Origin: Wyeomyia smithii
Taxonomy: Eukaryota > Arthropoda > Insecta > Diptera > Culicidae
Length of the DNA: 64,000 bases
Assembly (NCBI RefSeq): GCF_029784165.1
Contig: NC_073695.1
Coordinates: 90,775,902 to 90,839,901 of the forward strand
Reading direction: 5' to 3'
The stretch's first letter is position 1. The number at the start of each line of letters is the position of its first letter. Of the stretch, positions 1 through 11,400 are shown one piece after another. A program made the position numbers and the translations under genes. The notes under the pieces are model-generated. The model searched no databases. It had not been told where the DNA came from and saw nothing but the letters and a program-made list of their open reading frames with translations.

Positions 1-640
1 GTATTTTCTTGATTAGTTCTTGAGCTGTGCGAAATTTGTGTTTCATTTGTATGGGACCCCTACCTTATAGAAGAGGGAGGAGTGTTAAATCATTATGCAC
101 ATATTTGTTACCTCCAAAAACATTCACCTGCCAAATTTGGTTGGTTAGCTCTCGAGATGTGCAGAGATTTGTGTTTCATTTGTATGGAACCCCTCCCTTC
201 CAGAAAATAGAATGGTGAACCATTTGGACATATTTGTTACCCCTTAAAACATTCACATGCTAAATTTGGTTCCATTTACTCGCTTAGTGCTCGAGATGTG
301 CAAAAATTTGTGTTTTATTTGAATGGAATCCCTCCCTTCCAGAAAAGGAAGGGGCGTCCAACTATTATGGACATATTTGTTACCCCTTAAAACATCCACA
401 TGCCAAATTCGGTTTCATTTGCTTAGTTTGTTCTTGAGTTGTGCAGAAATTTATGTGTCATTTGTATGGGACCCCTCCCTTCCAGAAGAAGGAAGGGTCT
501 CAAACTATCATAGGAATCTTTATCGGGACCAATAACCCCTACATACAAATTTTCACGTCGATCGGTTCGGTAGTTTTCGAGCCTATATGGATCAAACAGA
601 CCGGACTACCTTTTTATATGTATAGATTACAACATCAATA
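1..640 (+). repeat. Tandem ~130-bp repeat (about four units) ending in a dispersed-repeat tail
   Basis: The phrase 'tttcatttgtatgggaccc' recurs, with changes, near 45, 173, 311 and 448, a spacing of about 128-138 bases. Each unit also carries a 'acatatttgttacc...aaaacattcac' block. The last unit runs into 'tcgatcggttcggtagtttt' near 560 and a T/A-rich end near 620. Units differ by many substitutions, so this is an old array. The short reading frames here (63-70 residues) are by-products. I recognise the style from aedine mosquito repeats but cannot name the family. Confidence 0.75.
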
Positions 641-688
641 TTTTAGAACCTAAAGAGTGAATATACATTTATTGGATTGAAGCGTTCA

Positions 689-775
689 TGTAAATCTATT
701 TTTACAAATCAAAGTTTGAATGAGAAAGGCTGGGTCTGACCGCTAAGTGGATTAATTTAGGTTTTTTTTTTTTCT
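689..775 (-). repeat. Terminal segment of a dispersed element, minus strand
   Basis: On the minus strand this reads 'cctaaattaatccac' followed by 'gacccagcctttctcattc'. It matches the plus-strand starts of the elements at 56229 and 62619. Only the end is shared. The sequence further left is the tandem array, not the (CA)n element body, so this is either a different member of the family or a composite. Confidence 0.7.
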
Positions 776-1754
776 AAAGATGGGTTAGTTGATGCTAATA
801 TTTGGACAAACTCATAGAATTTTGATATTTGGTCTAAAAAATGGCGTCTAAAGACATCAAAAAAATTCGATTTTCAAAAATTCAAAATGACGCTGTTGTT
901 GCTTCTTAAGTTGAAATATGTTCAAACTCGGGGATGTTTGGTTTTGCATCTAAATACACAAAAAATTATATAAAGAAACCAAGGCAGAAAAAAAGTCAAT
1001 TTTTGTTGCACTGTGTTATTTGTACGCAGTATCAAATAAGTTTTATATAAATGTATCTAATATAAACTTTTAAACGCGGTACAATCAACCGCGTAAAAAA
1101 ACAGATGCCAGTGTAGTGCAATTGTTGCGTATCGCATATTGCCGAATTACGACTAGAGGAAAATTTTCTTCCTGCTAATGCTAACTGGTCAGTATAAAGT
1201 TTGATATTCTGCTGTAAAGTCAAAAAATTACCATCTTTTTTGAGACGTTACATCCTTGCTAATATAATGTTGTGAAGTTCCTAAAACGGATTCAGAATTA
1301 CTGAGCATCTGCATCGGTCGATAATCACAACTGCTCATTGATAAAATTTATTTACTAAGTTCTTGCAACATGCAACAAATACATGCAATAATCTTGAGAA
1401 AGGCTGAATAATGCAATTGATTTTTTTTCTCAGTTATTGCATAAATGCTTCATGCTTAGACCGCGTACGATATCCGCACTGGACTAATTAAATAACTAAA
1501 AAGTTTGATGAATAATAACTCTGGTCAACGCAGGTTCACCAAAAACTCAAACCGGAAAAAAATAAAGATTATAGCTATTCAACCATTTGGTGTCTCTACT
1601 TTTTTTCATTTGAAGGAACTTTTTTTCATTCTGTCGAGCAAAAATATATTATCAATATAAACTTTCGTTGGAGGTAAAACAATATTTTCGTGAAGCAGCT
1701 AGTTTAAAAAAAAATAACTTTGAAACGAGTAATTTCATCGAACGTACCAAGAAT
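776..1754. other. AT-rich stretch without a recognisable gene
   Basis: No convincing reading frame is seen. A phrase near 1538-1590 ('ctcaaaccggaaaa...gattatagctattcaacca') recurs near 28955 (44227) and, more diverged, near 58645. It therefore belongs to a dispersed repeat. A small motif 'cgcggtacaatcaaccgcg' near 1075 resembles the hairpin near 30733. Confidence 0.6.
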
Positions 1755-1872
1755 CACTCACCTCCAAGTGGTCTCTAGGTTCGATGCTAGTTTTACAAGC
1801 CAGTCGTCGCATGTTCGAATCCCGGTTCGGGAGAGAATGTGAGTGTCAGTAGAATCGTGGCGCTAGCTGGCT
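1755..1872 (+). mobile_element. tRNA-derived SINE fragment, 3' truncated
   Basis: It contains a pol III B-box-like 'gttcgaatccc' at about 1813, followed by 'gagtgtcagtagaatcgtgg'. The same order is seen in the fuller copy at 16058-16268 and the minus-strand copy at 23361-23533. Similarity stops at 'gcgctagc' near 1868, so the 3' part is missing. Confidence 0.7.
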
Positions 1873-2984
1873 TTTTTCGTTACGTATTTGATGGATGTCG
1901 CCATAATACTTTATTTTCTGGTCTTCATTATTTTTGTATTGTATTTGGGTTATTTTGGTATTATAAGTGTTCCATTTTATTCCATTTTTCTATTTTATGT
2001 TTGAAGCAAATTTGTCCCATCTTGGCTCATTTTGAATATTTTGGTTTTCTTGTCTCATTTTTTTGCTTTGTTTATTACTGTTCCAAAATATCTTTGGTTC
2101 AGGTTTATTGAATATTTTCACTTCCACGTTTTTGTTTCATTTTGGTCTCATGTTTTAATTTTTTTCGTGTCAATTCATTCTTAATTTTGTTTCATTATTA
2201 TGTCGTCTTCAGCACAAATTTATTATATTTGTTACTCACTATTCTTTTTTTGTATTTCACTTGATTTGATAAAAGTCACTGCCACTGAAACATTATACGT
2301 CTCATGGATAACATTTGAAGAGTAATCGACAGTATGTGGCCTTAATTAACTATAACGGATATGTACAAAGAAAAAAATGTATGTTTGATTATTTACCATA
2401 CGTGATTATTATGTCACAATGTTTGAGTAATACGATAGAAAATATCAAGAATCACAAAAATATAAAATTGAATGTATTATGCATCGAAATATGTTTAACG
2501 ATGATATGAATTGTTCTGAAAATAAACGTAAAAAAGAAAATTCTACGAAACCTTGCACTTTGAAAGCTAGACTTTTTACGAAGTATGAATCAATTCAAAA
2601 ATGAAATCGTTTATAGAAAGCAGAAAATTACACTTATTTTGGCAACTACAGCTTCTGAATTAGATTATTTCAAAAAGAACTTTCTTCGATTGTTTCTGAC
2701 GTAAAAGTTGCCAATGGTAAATTATTTTTAAATATTTAATTCGTGAGAATTCTTCTCACAAACAGGACACATATCCATTAAAAAGTATGTTAATATCATA
2801 TGACAAATTTTTATCAACCCAGTTAATCGCGGTCTTTTGACTTTTTCTAGTATTGTTCAAGCAGGCTTGATTAAAACTTGCGCCAAGGTTAAGCTCAAAC
2901 GTTTTGCTGGCAAATCTAGAGAGTCCGAAAATGGCTGTTAATTGGGTCCTAAAGCCATACCAGTTTTTATATATCATTTCATAA
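1873..2984. other. T-rich and AT-rich stretch without a recognisable gene
   Basis: Positions 1900-2200 are degenerate and T-rich ('cattttggtctcatttt'-like phrases). A 90-residue frame there is rich in F, Y and C and looks like low complexity, not a gene. Nothing else is recognised up to the inverted repeat at about 2985. Confidence 0.6.
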
Positions 2985-3262
2985 AGCCGCGCTTTCTGAG
3001 CATAACGTGATTTTTTAAAAATGTTTATCATTTTCCTTCGATTTTTAAATGAATAATAAAAAAAACTGCAAGTAAAGTAAAGTAAAGTAAAGTAAAGTAA
3101 GTAATAAAAAAACTGCTCGAAATGTCTTCAATGACAGTTCGCCCATGTACGGTATATGGAAGAACTGTCATTTAAAGCATTTCGAACAGTTTTCTATTCT
3201 TCATTTAAAAATCGAAGGACAACAATAGACGTTTTTTAAAAATCACGTTTTGCTCAAAAAAT
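2985..3262. repeat. Imperfect palindrome with (AAAGT)n in one arm
   Basis: The left arm runs 'aacgtgattttttaaaaatg...ccttcgatttttaaatgaa', then 'ctgctcgaaatgtcttcaatgacagttc'. The right arm gives the reverse order: 'gaactgtcatttaaagcatttcgaacag' (3161-3190), then 'catttaaaaatcgaagga' and 'ttttttaaaaatcacgtt'. The centre is near 3150. A five-copy AAAGT microsatellite sits at 3071-3106 and interrupts the left arm. This may be a MITE remnant; I see no clean target-site duplication. Confidence 0.7.
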
Positions 3263-3934
3263 TGCACTCATTTAGCTGATAAATAAAAATCAGAAAACCG
3301 TGTAAAACTCTAGGACCCCATTCGGATAAACCCGAAACGGCGGTAAACAAAAATAGGGTGATAAATTCAGGCAGCATTGTTACTGAGAATAATAAGCTAA
3401 TGTTGACTGCTTGGGACCCATTACGGCTTATAAACTTTGTTACATGCAACAGACAAGGTTCGTTCTTATGATTATGAAGCAATTCGAACAGGAAATAAAA
3501 TATTACTAACATTGTTCCAGAATTAAAATTCGAATTAAAAAAAAATCACAAGGGTTGTATACAAAGCCACGACCGCAAGGTTGACGTAGAACTACAGAAG
3601 GTTGTTTGTTGCATAACTTGCATTGAATATGTTTGAAATTTTGTGCAGAAGAGGAGTTAAAGTGCTACCGAACTTTAGTTTGCACATACATCACAAAAAT
3701 AATGAAACAAACACTATACAACGCTAACAAGTTTCAACAGTCAAAGTGCATGCAGTTAACGTTTTAAGTTTTAACGAAATGACAACGTGGTCTTTTTTCC
3801 TGACTTATATTTTATTGTTGCCACCAAGTCAAGAATGAAGCTTTCGCATTTTAGAAATAAAGAATAAATATAGAATGAAAGTTTAATAATGAAAATGTAA
3901 AAAATTTATGCGAATTTTTGGGATTTGACAAATG
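3263..3934. other. Stretch without a recognisable gene
   Basis: Near 3540-3600 the phrase 'aaagccacgaccgcaagg' recurs at 21187 (36460), so part of this stretch is a dispersed repeat. No coding region is supported. Confidence 0.55.
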
Positions 3935-4060
3935 AAAAGACCACGTGGTTAAAGTCGCAAGGGGGGGGGGCTTTGGCCAAAAGACCACAATAGACCACGG
4001 GAGGGGTACGGGGTATAAAAAGTGATTAAAATATGACCACGTGGTTTAGGAACGACCCCT
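3935..4060 (+). repeat. MITE-like segment with two CACGTG palindromes and G-runs
   Basis: 'gaccacgtggtt' occurs at about 3939 and 4035. Between them lie a ten-base G run (3961-3970) and 'gaccacaatagaccacggg'. The repeated 'accacgtgg' cores plus G-runs look like a short non-autonomous element. The outer limits and target duplication are not clear, and a further 'acaacgtggtc' lies upstream near 3783. CACGTG is also an E-box, but clustering inside a repeat makes a regulatory reading weak. Confidence 0.45.
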
Positions 4061-4164
4061 TGTCAAAATACGGCAGCTTTTTACTAGAGGAAGTGCCGGT
4101 TTATGTACCTAATACTGATGCTGTTCACTACTGCACAAAGGCAGCTTTTACTACATACATGGTA

Positions 4165-5345
4165 CATTCCGAATTACTAGGTCTATAATTTCGTCGACCG
4201 TGCTTGGGAAAGCAATCATATAACGGCCAATCAGATCAATCGAATTTTGCGTTTCAAAAAGGATTGACCATTTTTAATAATATAGTTGCTTGTCATAAAA
4301 GGCTTGACAATTTTTAAGGTTTGGTTATGCGATAACCTAATTTATATGCAGATAATAAAAGTTGTTCAGGTGTTGTGCTTATTACTGAAGGAAAACAAAT
4401 TGAGTACGTTCTGAGACATGGAGATGAAGTCAAATTTATAACTATTCCAACATTTGCGGGTGTAAATTAATTTAAGATAAAATATTAACTCTTAAATTAG
4501 GTATTTATTACATGCTGAAAAGGACAAATTGCTGTTTAACTCAATATCAGATAAAATGCCGATCACTTTTTTGCGTGCGAATAAGGTATTCCTTGTGATA
4601 GATAACACAGTGAAAAACTGTTTAAACACTCAGAACTAGACGGCTCATGTATTTTGAACGCCAGCTTCCCAGAACGTTGGTGTGTTGTCAAAATGAGGCA
4701 ACTTTTTATTGGATGCATTCCCTACTTTTTTTTTTTTTTTATTCTCGCTTATTTTCCGTCGGTCTAGTTCCGCCACTGTTGTGGCCAATCACCGACGCCC
4801 AGGGAGGTGACTCCACACCCAGGACCCTATCTCACGACCCGTTTATTAACGGACCGGCGCCAACGGCTTTACTTCCTCATGCGATGGAAGGCGTGATCCC
4901 AGAGATTTTTCGCCTCAGAAAATCTCCCGGTGTCGGCTAGGATTGAATCTAGACCAGTTGGGTTGGTTGTGAGTGGATCACGCCACCTCACAACCATCGA
5001 CACCTATGTCGGCGGTGGGATTCGAACCCAGGCGTCGAGCGTGGTTGACGGAGACGTTACCAACCACACTAGGCCCCGCTCGCATTCCCTACTACCCGCT
5101 ATCGCACAGAAACAGCATTTCATGAAAGGAAGTGCCCCACTGCATCAGCAGGCCCTGCTAATATCGATGCTAATACCCTTTGCAACTGCTGCCGCTATTC
5201 GTTGCTATGCCACAGCTGTGGCCGCTACCCGCTGCCATTGGTATCCGATGCACTGCTGCTGCTGCTAAAGGAGGACTGCTGTTGTCGCTGTCTAGAACCA
5301 ATATGAGCGGGTTCGGCTGGAACAGGATCTTAGATAGGCACAGTA
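4165..5345 (-). repeat. Dispersed repeat family R, copy 1 (interrupted by a SINE)
   Basis: The stretch 'tcgtcgaccgtgcttgggaaagcaatcatataac' through 'ttcgttgctatgcc...ctgctgctgctaaaggagg' matches, in the same order, the copies at 24495-25330 and, in part, 21270-21840. On the minus strand the newer copies have a CCAAT box, a TATATA box and a GC-rich, CAG-rich leader. Here the TATA-like site (near 5330) is decayed. The copy is split by the SINE at 4726-5081. I do not recognise the family. Confidence 0.75.
4726..5081 (-). mobile_element. tRNA-derived SINE with poly(A) tail, full insertion
   Basis: On the minus strand it starts 'gggcctagtgtggttggtaa' (A-box region), has a B box 'gggttcgaatccc' (plus 5017-5029 reversed) and ends in an A-run (the T-run at about 4726-4740). 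The flanks 'gcattccctact' occur at 4715-4726 and 5082-5093, an 11-12-bp target-site duplication. A second member lies at 52196-52545. The element sits inside a copy of family R, and the paralogue at about 21420 shows the empty site. Confidence 0.9.
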
Positions 5346-5460
5346 AAAAATTCTGAATTTTACACGTCACGTAAAATATTTTCTCATTTAAATGGAATTT
5401 TCTATCATAAGCTATGGAGGCAATCCTTTATATGCGATTCTTCATAAAGTCTTTATACCT
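5346..5460 (+). repeat. Short dispersed repeat shared with 54240-54400
   Basis: 'ttttacacgtcacgtaaaat' and 'tatcataagctatggaggca' here match 'attacacatcacgtaaaatg' and 'tatcataaacgttggaggca' near 54255 and 54365, in the same order with a shorter spacer. The family is unknown. Confidence 0.6.
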
Positions 5461-5464
5461 GGGC

Positions 5465-5585
5465 TGGTGAGAGAGACTGTTATTGTCAGTAGGATTGCAG
5501 CGGTAGCCCCGCAATTGTCCTGTACACTAATAGTTGACTGCGAAATTTGTGTGAAATAAAAAAACAGAATACAGAACAGAACCGA
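5465..5585 (+). mobile_element. SINE fragment, 5' truncated
   Basis: 'gagagactgttattgtcagt' to 'gttgactgcgaaatttgtgt' matches the 3' two-thirds of the SINE at 16058-16268. The tRNA-like part is missing. The tail is an A-rich 'aaaaacagaatacagaacag' run. Confidence 0.7.
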
Positions 5586-8418
5586 AAAGAACAGCCTCGG
5601 ATCTTAATCTGAATAAGAAGATGAAGTTTCACAGTTGGCTGTACAATAAAAAAGGATCAAGTTATGATAACAGACTGTATCATTTGGGATTTTATTCACT
5701 ATTAAGCACATTTGCTCTTGAAGTAAAGTAAAAACAATGCTTTATAAAGCATCTAAGAAAATTGTTCTTGAACACATTCTTTTTTAGTTAGTCTTGAAAA
5801 AAAAAAGTTTCAACAAAATGCTCAACCTGTCAATCTTGTTCAAATCAAAATCAATTGAGAGTTTGCTCGTTGAGTTATTCTTGGAGTATCTTTCGAAATT
5901 TCCTTTGACGTGGCTCTGTTTTTCTTGTTCTATTTTTTTTTTGAGATTATTGACTCAAATTTTAGAAATAATGTAAACTTCAGAATGATTTCAGAGTGAG
6001 AAATTAAACCCCTAACATCGTCGCGAATGTACAAATCTCGGTTAAGGAATACTGCTAGAGCTAGTAAGACCATAACGCTAACCTGTCGATTGTTCTGACG
6101 GTTGGCCAAAAAGCATGTATCGCAAAATACAGACGCCGGCGACATGCCATTGAAGCCGCGTACTATAGTCATACTCGTTGTTTCCTCGGCTGTCATATTA
6201 GTCTCTCTTTGGGACTGCTATAAAACATACGCTTTGATAGTCCAACAGATGAATTTACCAGCATGTATATGGGAAGCTTTTTTACCAAAGTCATTATTTA
6301 TCGTAGCAGTGCTCGCCTTTTAATATAATTTTCCGAACCATGGCTTTAAAATTAATGAGAAATCTTGCTGTTTCTTAAATTACTGATCAGAAGAATATTC
6401 CAAATAATACCGCCAAGTAGTAAAAAGCTATTTTCACCGCTGTTATATGAAGCTTTTAACCCTTCTTTGTGACGACATTAACAAACTGGAAGATTATTTT
6501 CCATACCAACGAGTCACGCTTCGAAGAATCGTCATCGATAGCCGAGTGCAACCATCATGTTACAATCAAGCTTGCATTATACATATGATAGATACACAGC
6601 GATGATGTTCTCTGTGTATTTCGATACTCCGAGCAGCGGAGAAATCGTTCATGTACATAGTTCGAATCCTGATTGCAATTAAGCAAAGTAATTGTTTCGC
6701 ATCGTAAGCCAAATCATCGTTGTCATTTCACAGTCCTTTTGAAGCAATAAAGGGAGAATAGAGACAGCCCGTGTAGTGCGCATTGAGGAGAAGGTTGCAG
6801 GACTCATAGCACCTACACATAGCATTTCAGTTGGCATCGATGTTGTTAACGTTGGCTGTCACAAAGCTCCTGCACGCAGTCGCCTTTTACCGTCCAGGGC
6901 CAGAAGTCTTGTTTTGCGAATAAATTAATTCACAATAAAATCTGCGTTAGCTGTAGCTGCTACCACTGTTGCTGTTGTTGTTGTTGTTGTTGTTGTTATC
7001 GTTATACTCCAATTCACTAGTGATGGCATGCCTACATAATAGCATCCGGTGCGGATTCTAGCAGGATGAATTGAAATGCGGCCGCCCCTCCCCAAACTCC
7101 ATCCGAGGTTGAACAACACATTGAACGACGCAACACCGAGAACACCAAGTGCACCATTATTTTCCATTTATTTCTCAATTACCGACCAGGAATGGTGCCG
7201 ATTGTTGTCGAAGGGATTAGTGGGAATTGATAAATATGCTCAGTGAAGGTAGAACAGCCATCGTTGGTGGCTGCCGCACCGTTGAAGTAGACGTGTTTGA
7301 TCCTAAACCATCGTTGCATGGCATTTATTGGCAGAAACTGATGGACGTTAGGGATTATGGATAAATATGACACCGGTTGTATCTATTTGAGGCCACATGC
7401 TTTGCTAGTGTTGAAGTGCCGATTGAATTGGTTCCTTCTATCCCTATAATGGTTAATTACACAAACGATTTCAGTGCCTAATAAAATTAGCCTTCACTCA
7501 CTTTAACACCCACTGAATAAATCGTGTCTTAGTATCGGTGTATCCTGCGGCAAAACAAAACCCAAAACACCTCAGCTTAAACATCACATCCCGACTTGTT
7601 GAAACCCGATCAGAGTAGGTAAGCAGTGTAAAAGGAAACCTAATTCAAATCAAATTTCCGCCCGCCAATTCCGTCACGCTAAACCAGAAAACAAATAGAA
7701 ACCCCTTGATGGAGGCAAGCAAACGGAACCTTTTCTCATGCCATGACACCAAATTCGGATCGTCCCGTGGCGAAAGCGGGCAGTTCGATACGTCGTATGG
7801 GAAGCGGTGATGCCCAACCGGGAAGTCACTTCCGAGCGTTTCCAATCCCATAATCGAATCAGTCAAGACATTGATAGGTAGGTAACAGCCACACATTCGT
7901 ATCCCTTTGTCATTGATAACGCTGATTGTTGGACAAAAGAGCTGTGGCAGGATAGATGTCACAAATGCGGAGCTTTGTCTAACAGAGGCAGGTCTGGATA
8001 GCAGATGCAACTTATAACGGGAATTGCATCAATTTGATGTGATCGGAATGGAATGTCGGATTGCTTCGGGAGCAGCAGCGCAATAGTAGTCGTTTGTTGC
8101 GCACCGTTGAAGCGTTTATATGTTTCACCGTAATTTGAGAGATTGTGTTGATATTAGTTTAAATAATATGACCATAATATGTTAAATTCAATCATAACCA
8201 TAAGACGACAATATTCGTATCTATGTTTTACGAGGGCGCATGGTAATTTTTGATTAGCGATTTTTTTGCATTACCCTCAAAAAGTAAAAAAAACTTCAAA
8301 ATCAAATACAATGATGTACAAAAAATACATAAAACTTAATTGAATCATACAAAATAGCAAACATAAATTCCTAAAATGAGCTACTACAGATAAAAAAAAC
8401 AAATGAGTTTAAAACAGA
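5586..8418. other. 2.8 kb without a recognisable gene; contains a (GTT)n microsatellite
   Basis: Around 6700-8100 the sequence is more GC-balanced than its neighbours and looks single-copy in this window. It could hold regulatory or transcribed sequence, but no reading frame here has a recognisable domain. A minus-strand frame at 7645-8010 (121 residues) opens with TTG. A frame at 6102-6323 also opens with TTG and has one hydrophobic segment ('TIVILVVSSAVILVSLW'). A (GTT)n run lies at about 6970-6998. Confidence 0.5.
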
Positions 8419-11400
8419 AATAATAATAAAAATAGAAATAGAAAAGAAATATAATCGAAATAGAATTGTGATAGAATAGAAATTGAAATAGAATAGTAAT
8501 TGAATAGAAATAGAATAGAAATAGAATAGAAATAGAATAGAATTAGAATAGAAATAGAATAGAAATAGAATAGAAATAGAATAGAAATAGAATAGAAAAG
8601 AATAGAAATAGAATAGAAATAGAATAGAAATAGAATAGAAACAGAATAGAAATAGAATAGAAATAGAATAGAAATAGAATAGAAATAGAATAGAAATAGA
8701 ATAGAAATAGAATAGAAAAAGAATAGAAATAGAATAGAAATAGAATAGAAATAGAATAGAAATAGAATAGAAATAGAATAGAAATAGAATAGAAATAGAA
8801 TAGAAATAGAATAGAAATAGAATAGAAATAGAATAGAAATAGAATAGAAATAGAATAGAAATAGAATAGAAATAGAATAGAAATAGAATAGAAATAGAAT
8901 AGAAATAGAATAGAAATAGAATAGAAATAGAATAGAAATAGAATAGAAATAGAATAGAAATAGAATAGAAATAGAATAGAAATAGAATAGAAATAGAATA
9001 GAAATAGAATAGAAATAAAATAGAAATAGAATAGAAATAGAATAGAAATAGAATAGAAATAGAATAGAAATAGAATAGAAATAGAATAGAAATAGAATAG
9101 AAATAGAAAAGAAATAGAATAGAAATAGAATAGAAATAGAATAGAAATAGAATAGAAATAGAATAGAAATAGAATAGAAATAGAATAGAAATAGAATAGA
9201 AATAGAATAGAAATAGAATAGAAATAGAATAGAAATAGAATAGAAATAGAATAGAAATAGAATAGAAATAGAATAGAAATAGAATAGAAATAGAATAGAA
9301 ATAGAATAGAAATAGAATAGAAATAGAATAGAAATAGAATAGAAATAGAATAGAAATAGAATAGAAATAGAATAGAAATAGAATAGAAATAGAATAGAAA
9401 TAGAATAGAAATAGAATAGAAACAGAATAGAAATAGAATAGAAATAGAATAGAAATAGAATAGAAATAGAATAGAAATAGAATAGAAATAGAATAGAAAT
9501 AGAATAGAAATAGAATAGAAATAGAATAGAAATAGAATAGAAATAGAATAGAAATAGAATAGAAATAGAATAGAAATAGAATAGAAATAGAATAGAAATA
9601 GAATAGAAATAGAATAGAAATAGAACAGAAATAGAATAGAAATAGAATAGAAATAGAATAGAAATAGAAAAGAAATAGAATAGAAATAGAATAGAAATAG
9701 AATAGAAATAGAATAGAAATAGAATAGAAATAGAATAGAAATAGAATAGAAATAGAATAGAAATAGAATAGAAATAGAATAGAAATAGAATAGAAATAGA
9801 ATAGAAATAAAATAGAAATAGAAAAGAAATAGAATAGAAATAGAATAGAAATAGAATAGAAATTGAATAGAAATAGAATAGAAATAGAATAGAAATAGAA
9901 TAGAAATAGAATAGAAATAGAATAGAAATAGAATAGAAATAGAATAGAAATAGAATAGAAATAGAATAGAAATAGAATAGAAATAGAATAGAAATAGAAT
10001 AGAAATAGAATAGAAATAGAATAGAAATAGAATAGAAATAGAAAAGAAATAGAATAGAAATAGAATAGAAATAGAATAGAAATAGAACAGAAATAGAATA
10101 GAAATAGAATAGAAATAGAACAGAAATAGAAAAGAAATAGAATAGAAATAGAATGGAAATAGAATAGAAATAGAAATAGAATAGAAATAGAATAGAAATA
10201 GAATAGAAATAGAATAGAAATAGAATAGAAATAGAATAGAAATAGAATAGAAATAGAATAGAAATAGAATATAAATAGAATAGAAATAGAATAGAAATAG
10301 AATAGAAATAGGATAGAAATAGAATAGAAATAGAATAGAAATAGAATAGAAATTGAATAGAAATAGAATAGAAATAGAATAGAAATAGAATAGAAATAGA
10401 ATAGAAAAAGAATAGAAATAGAATAGAAATAGAATAGAAATAGAATAGAAATAGAATAGAAATAGAATAGAAATAGAATAGAAATAGAATAGAAATAGAA
10501 TAGAAATAGAATAGAAATAGAATAGAAATAGAATAGAAATAGAATAGAAATAGAATAGAAATAGAATAGAAATAGAATAGAAATAGAATAGAAATAGAAT
10601 AGAAATAGAATAGAAATAGAATAGAAATAGAATAGAAATAGAATAGAAATAGAATAGAAATAGAATAGAAATAGAATAGAAATAGAATAGAAATAGAATA
10701 GAAATAGAATAGAAATAGAATAGAAATAGAATAGAAATAGAATAGAAATAGAATAGAAATAGAATAGAAATAGAATAGAAATAGAATAGAAATAGAATAG
10801 AAATAGAATAGAAATAGAATAGAAATAGAATAGAAATAGAATAGAAATAGAATAGAAATAGAATAGAAATAGAATAGAAATAGAATAGAAATAAAATAGA
10901 AATAGAATAGAAATAGAATAGAAATAGAATAGAAATAGAATAGAAATAGAATAGAAATAGAATAGAAATAGAATAGAAATAGAATAGAAATAGAATAGAA
11001 ATAGAATAGAAATAGAATAGAAATAGAATAGAAATAGAATAGAAATAGAATAGAAATAGAATAGAAATAGAATAGAAATAGAATAGAAATAGAATAGAAA
11101 TAGAATAGAAATAGAATAGAAATAGAATAGAAATAGAATAGAAATAGAATAGAAATAGAATAGAAATAGAATAGAAATAGAATAGAAATAGAATAGAAAT
11201 AGAACAGAAATAGAATAGGAATAGGAATAGAATAGAAATAGAATAGAAATAGAATAGAAATAGAATAGAAATAGAATAGAAATAGAATAGAAATAGAATA
11301 GAAATAGAATAGAAATAGAATAGAAATAGAATAGAAATAGAATAGAAATAGAATAGAAATAGAATAGAAATAGAATAGAAATAGAATAGAAATAGAATAG

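Noticed and set aside
1..640. A CRISPR-like array
   Set aside because: Repeats of ~130 bp with diverged units and no constant short repeat with unique spacers; the window is clearly eukaryotic.
4647..5268. Two plus-strand frames of 97 and 112 residues (also at 52189-52666)
   Set aside because: They read through the antisense of the SINE. Near-identical frames appear at both SINE copies because the element is the same.
7645..8010. A 121-residue minus-strand frame
   Set aside because: It starts with TTG, has no recognised domain, and no splice or promoter signals were found. I cannot exclude that the surrounding GC-balanced region is transcribed.
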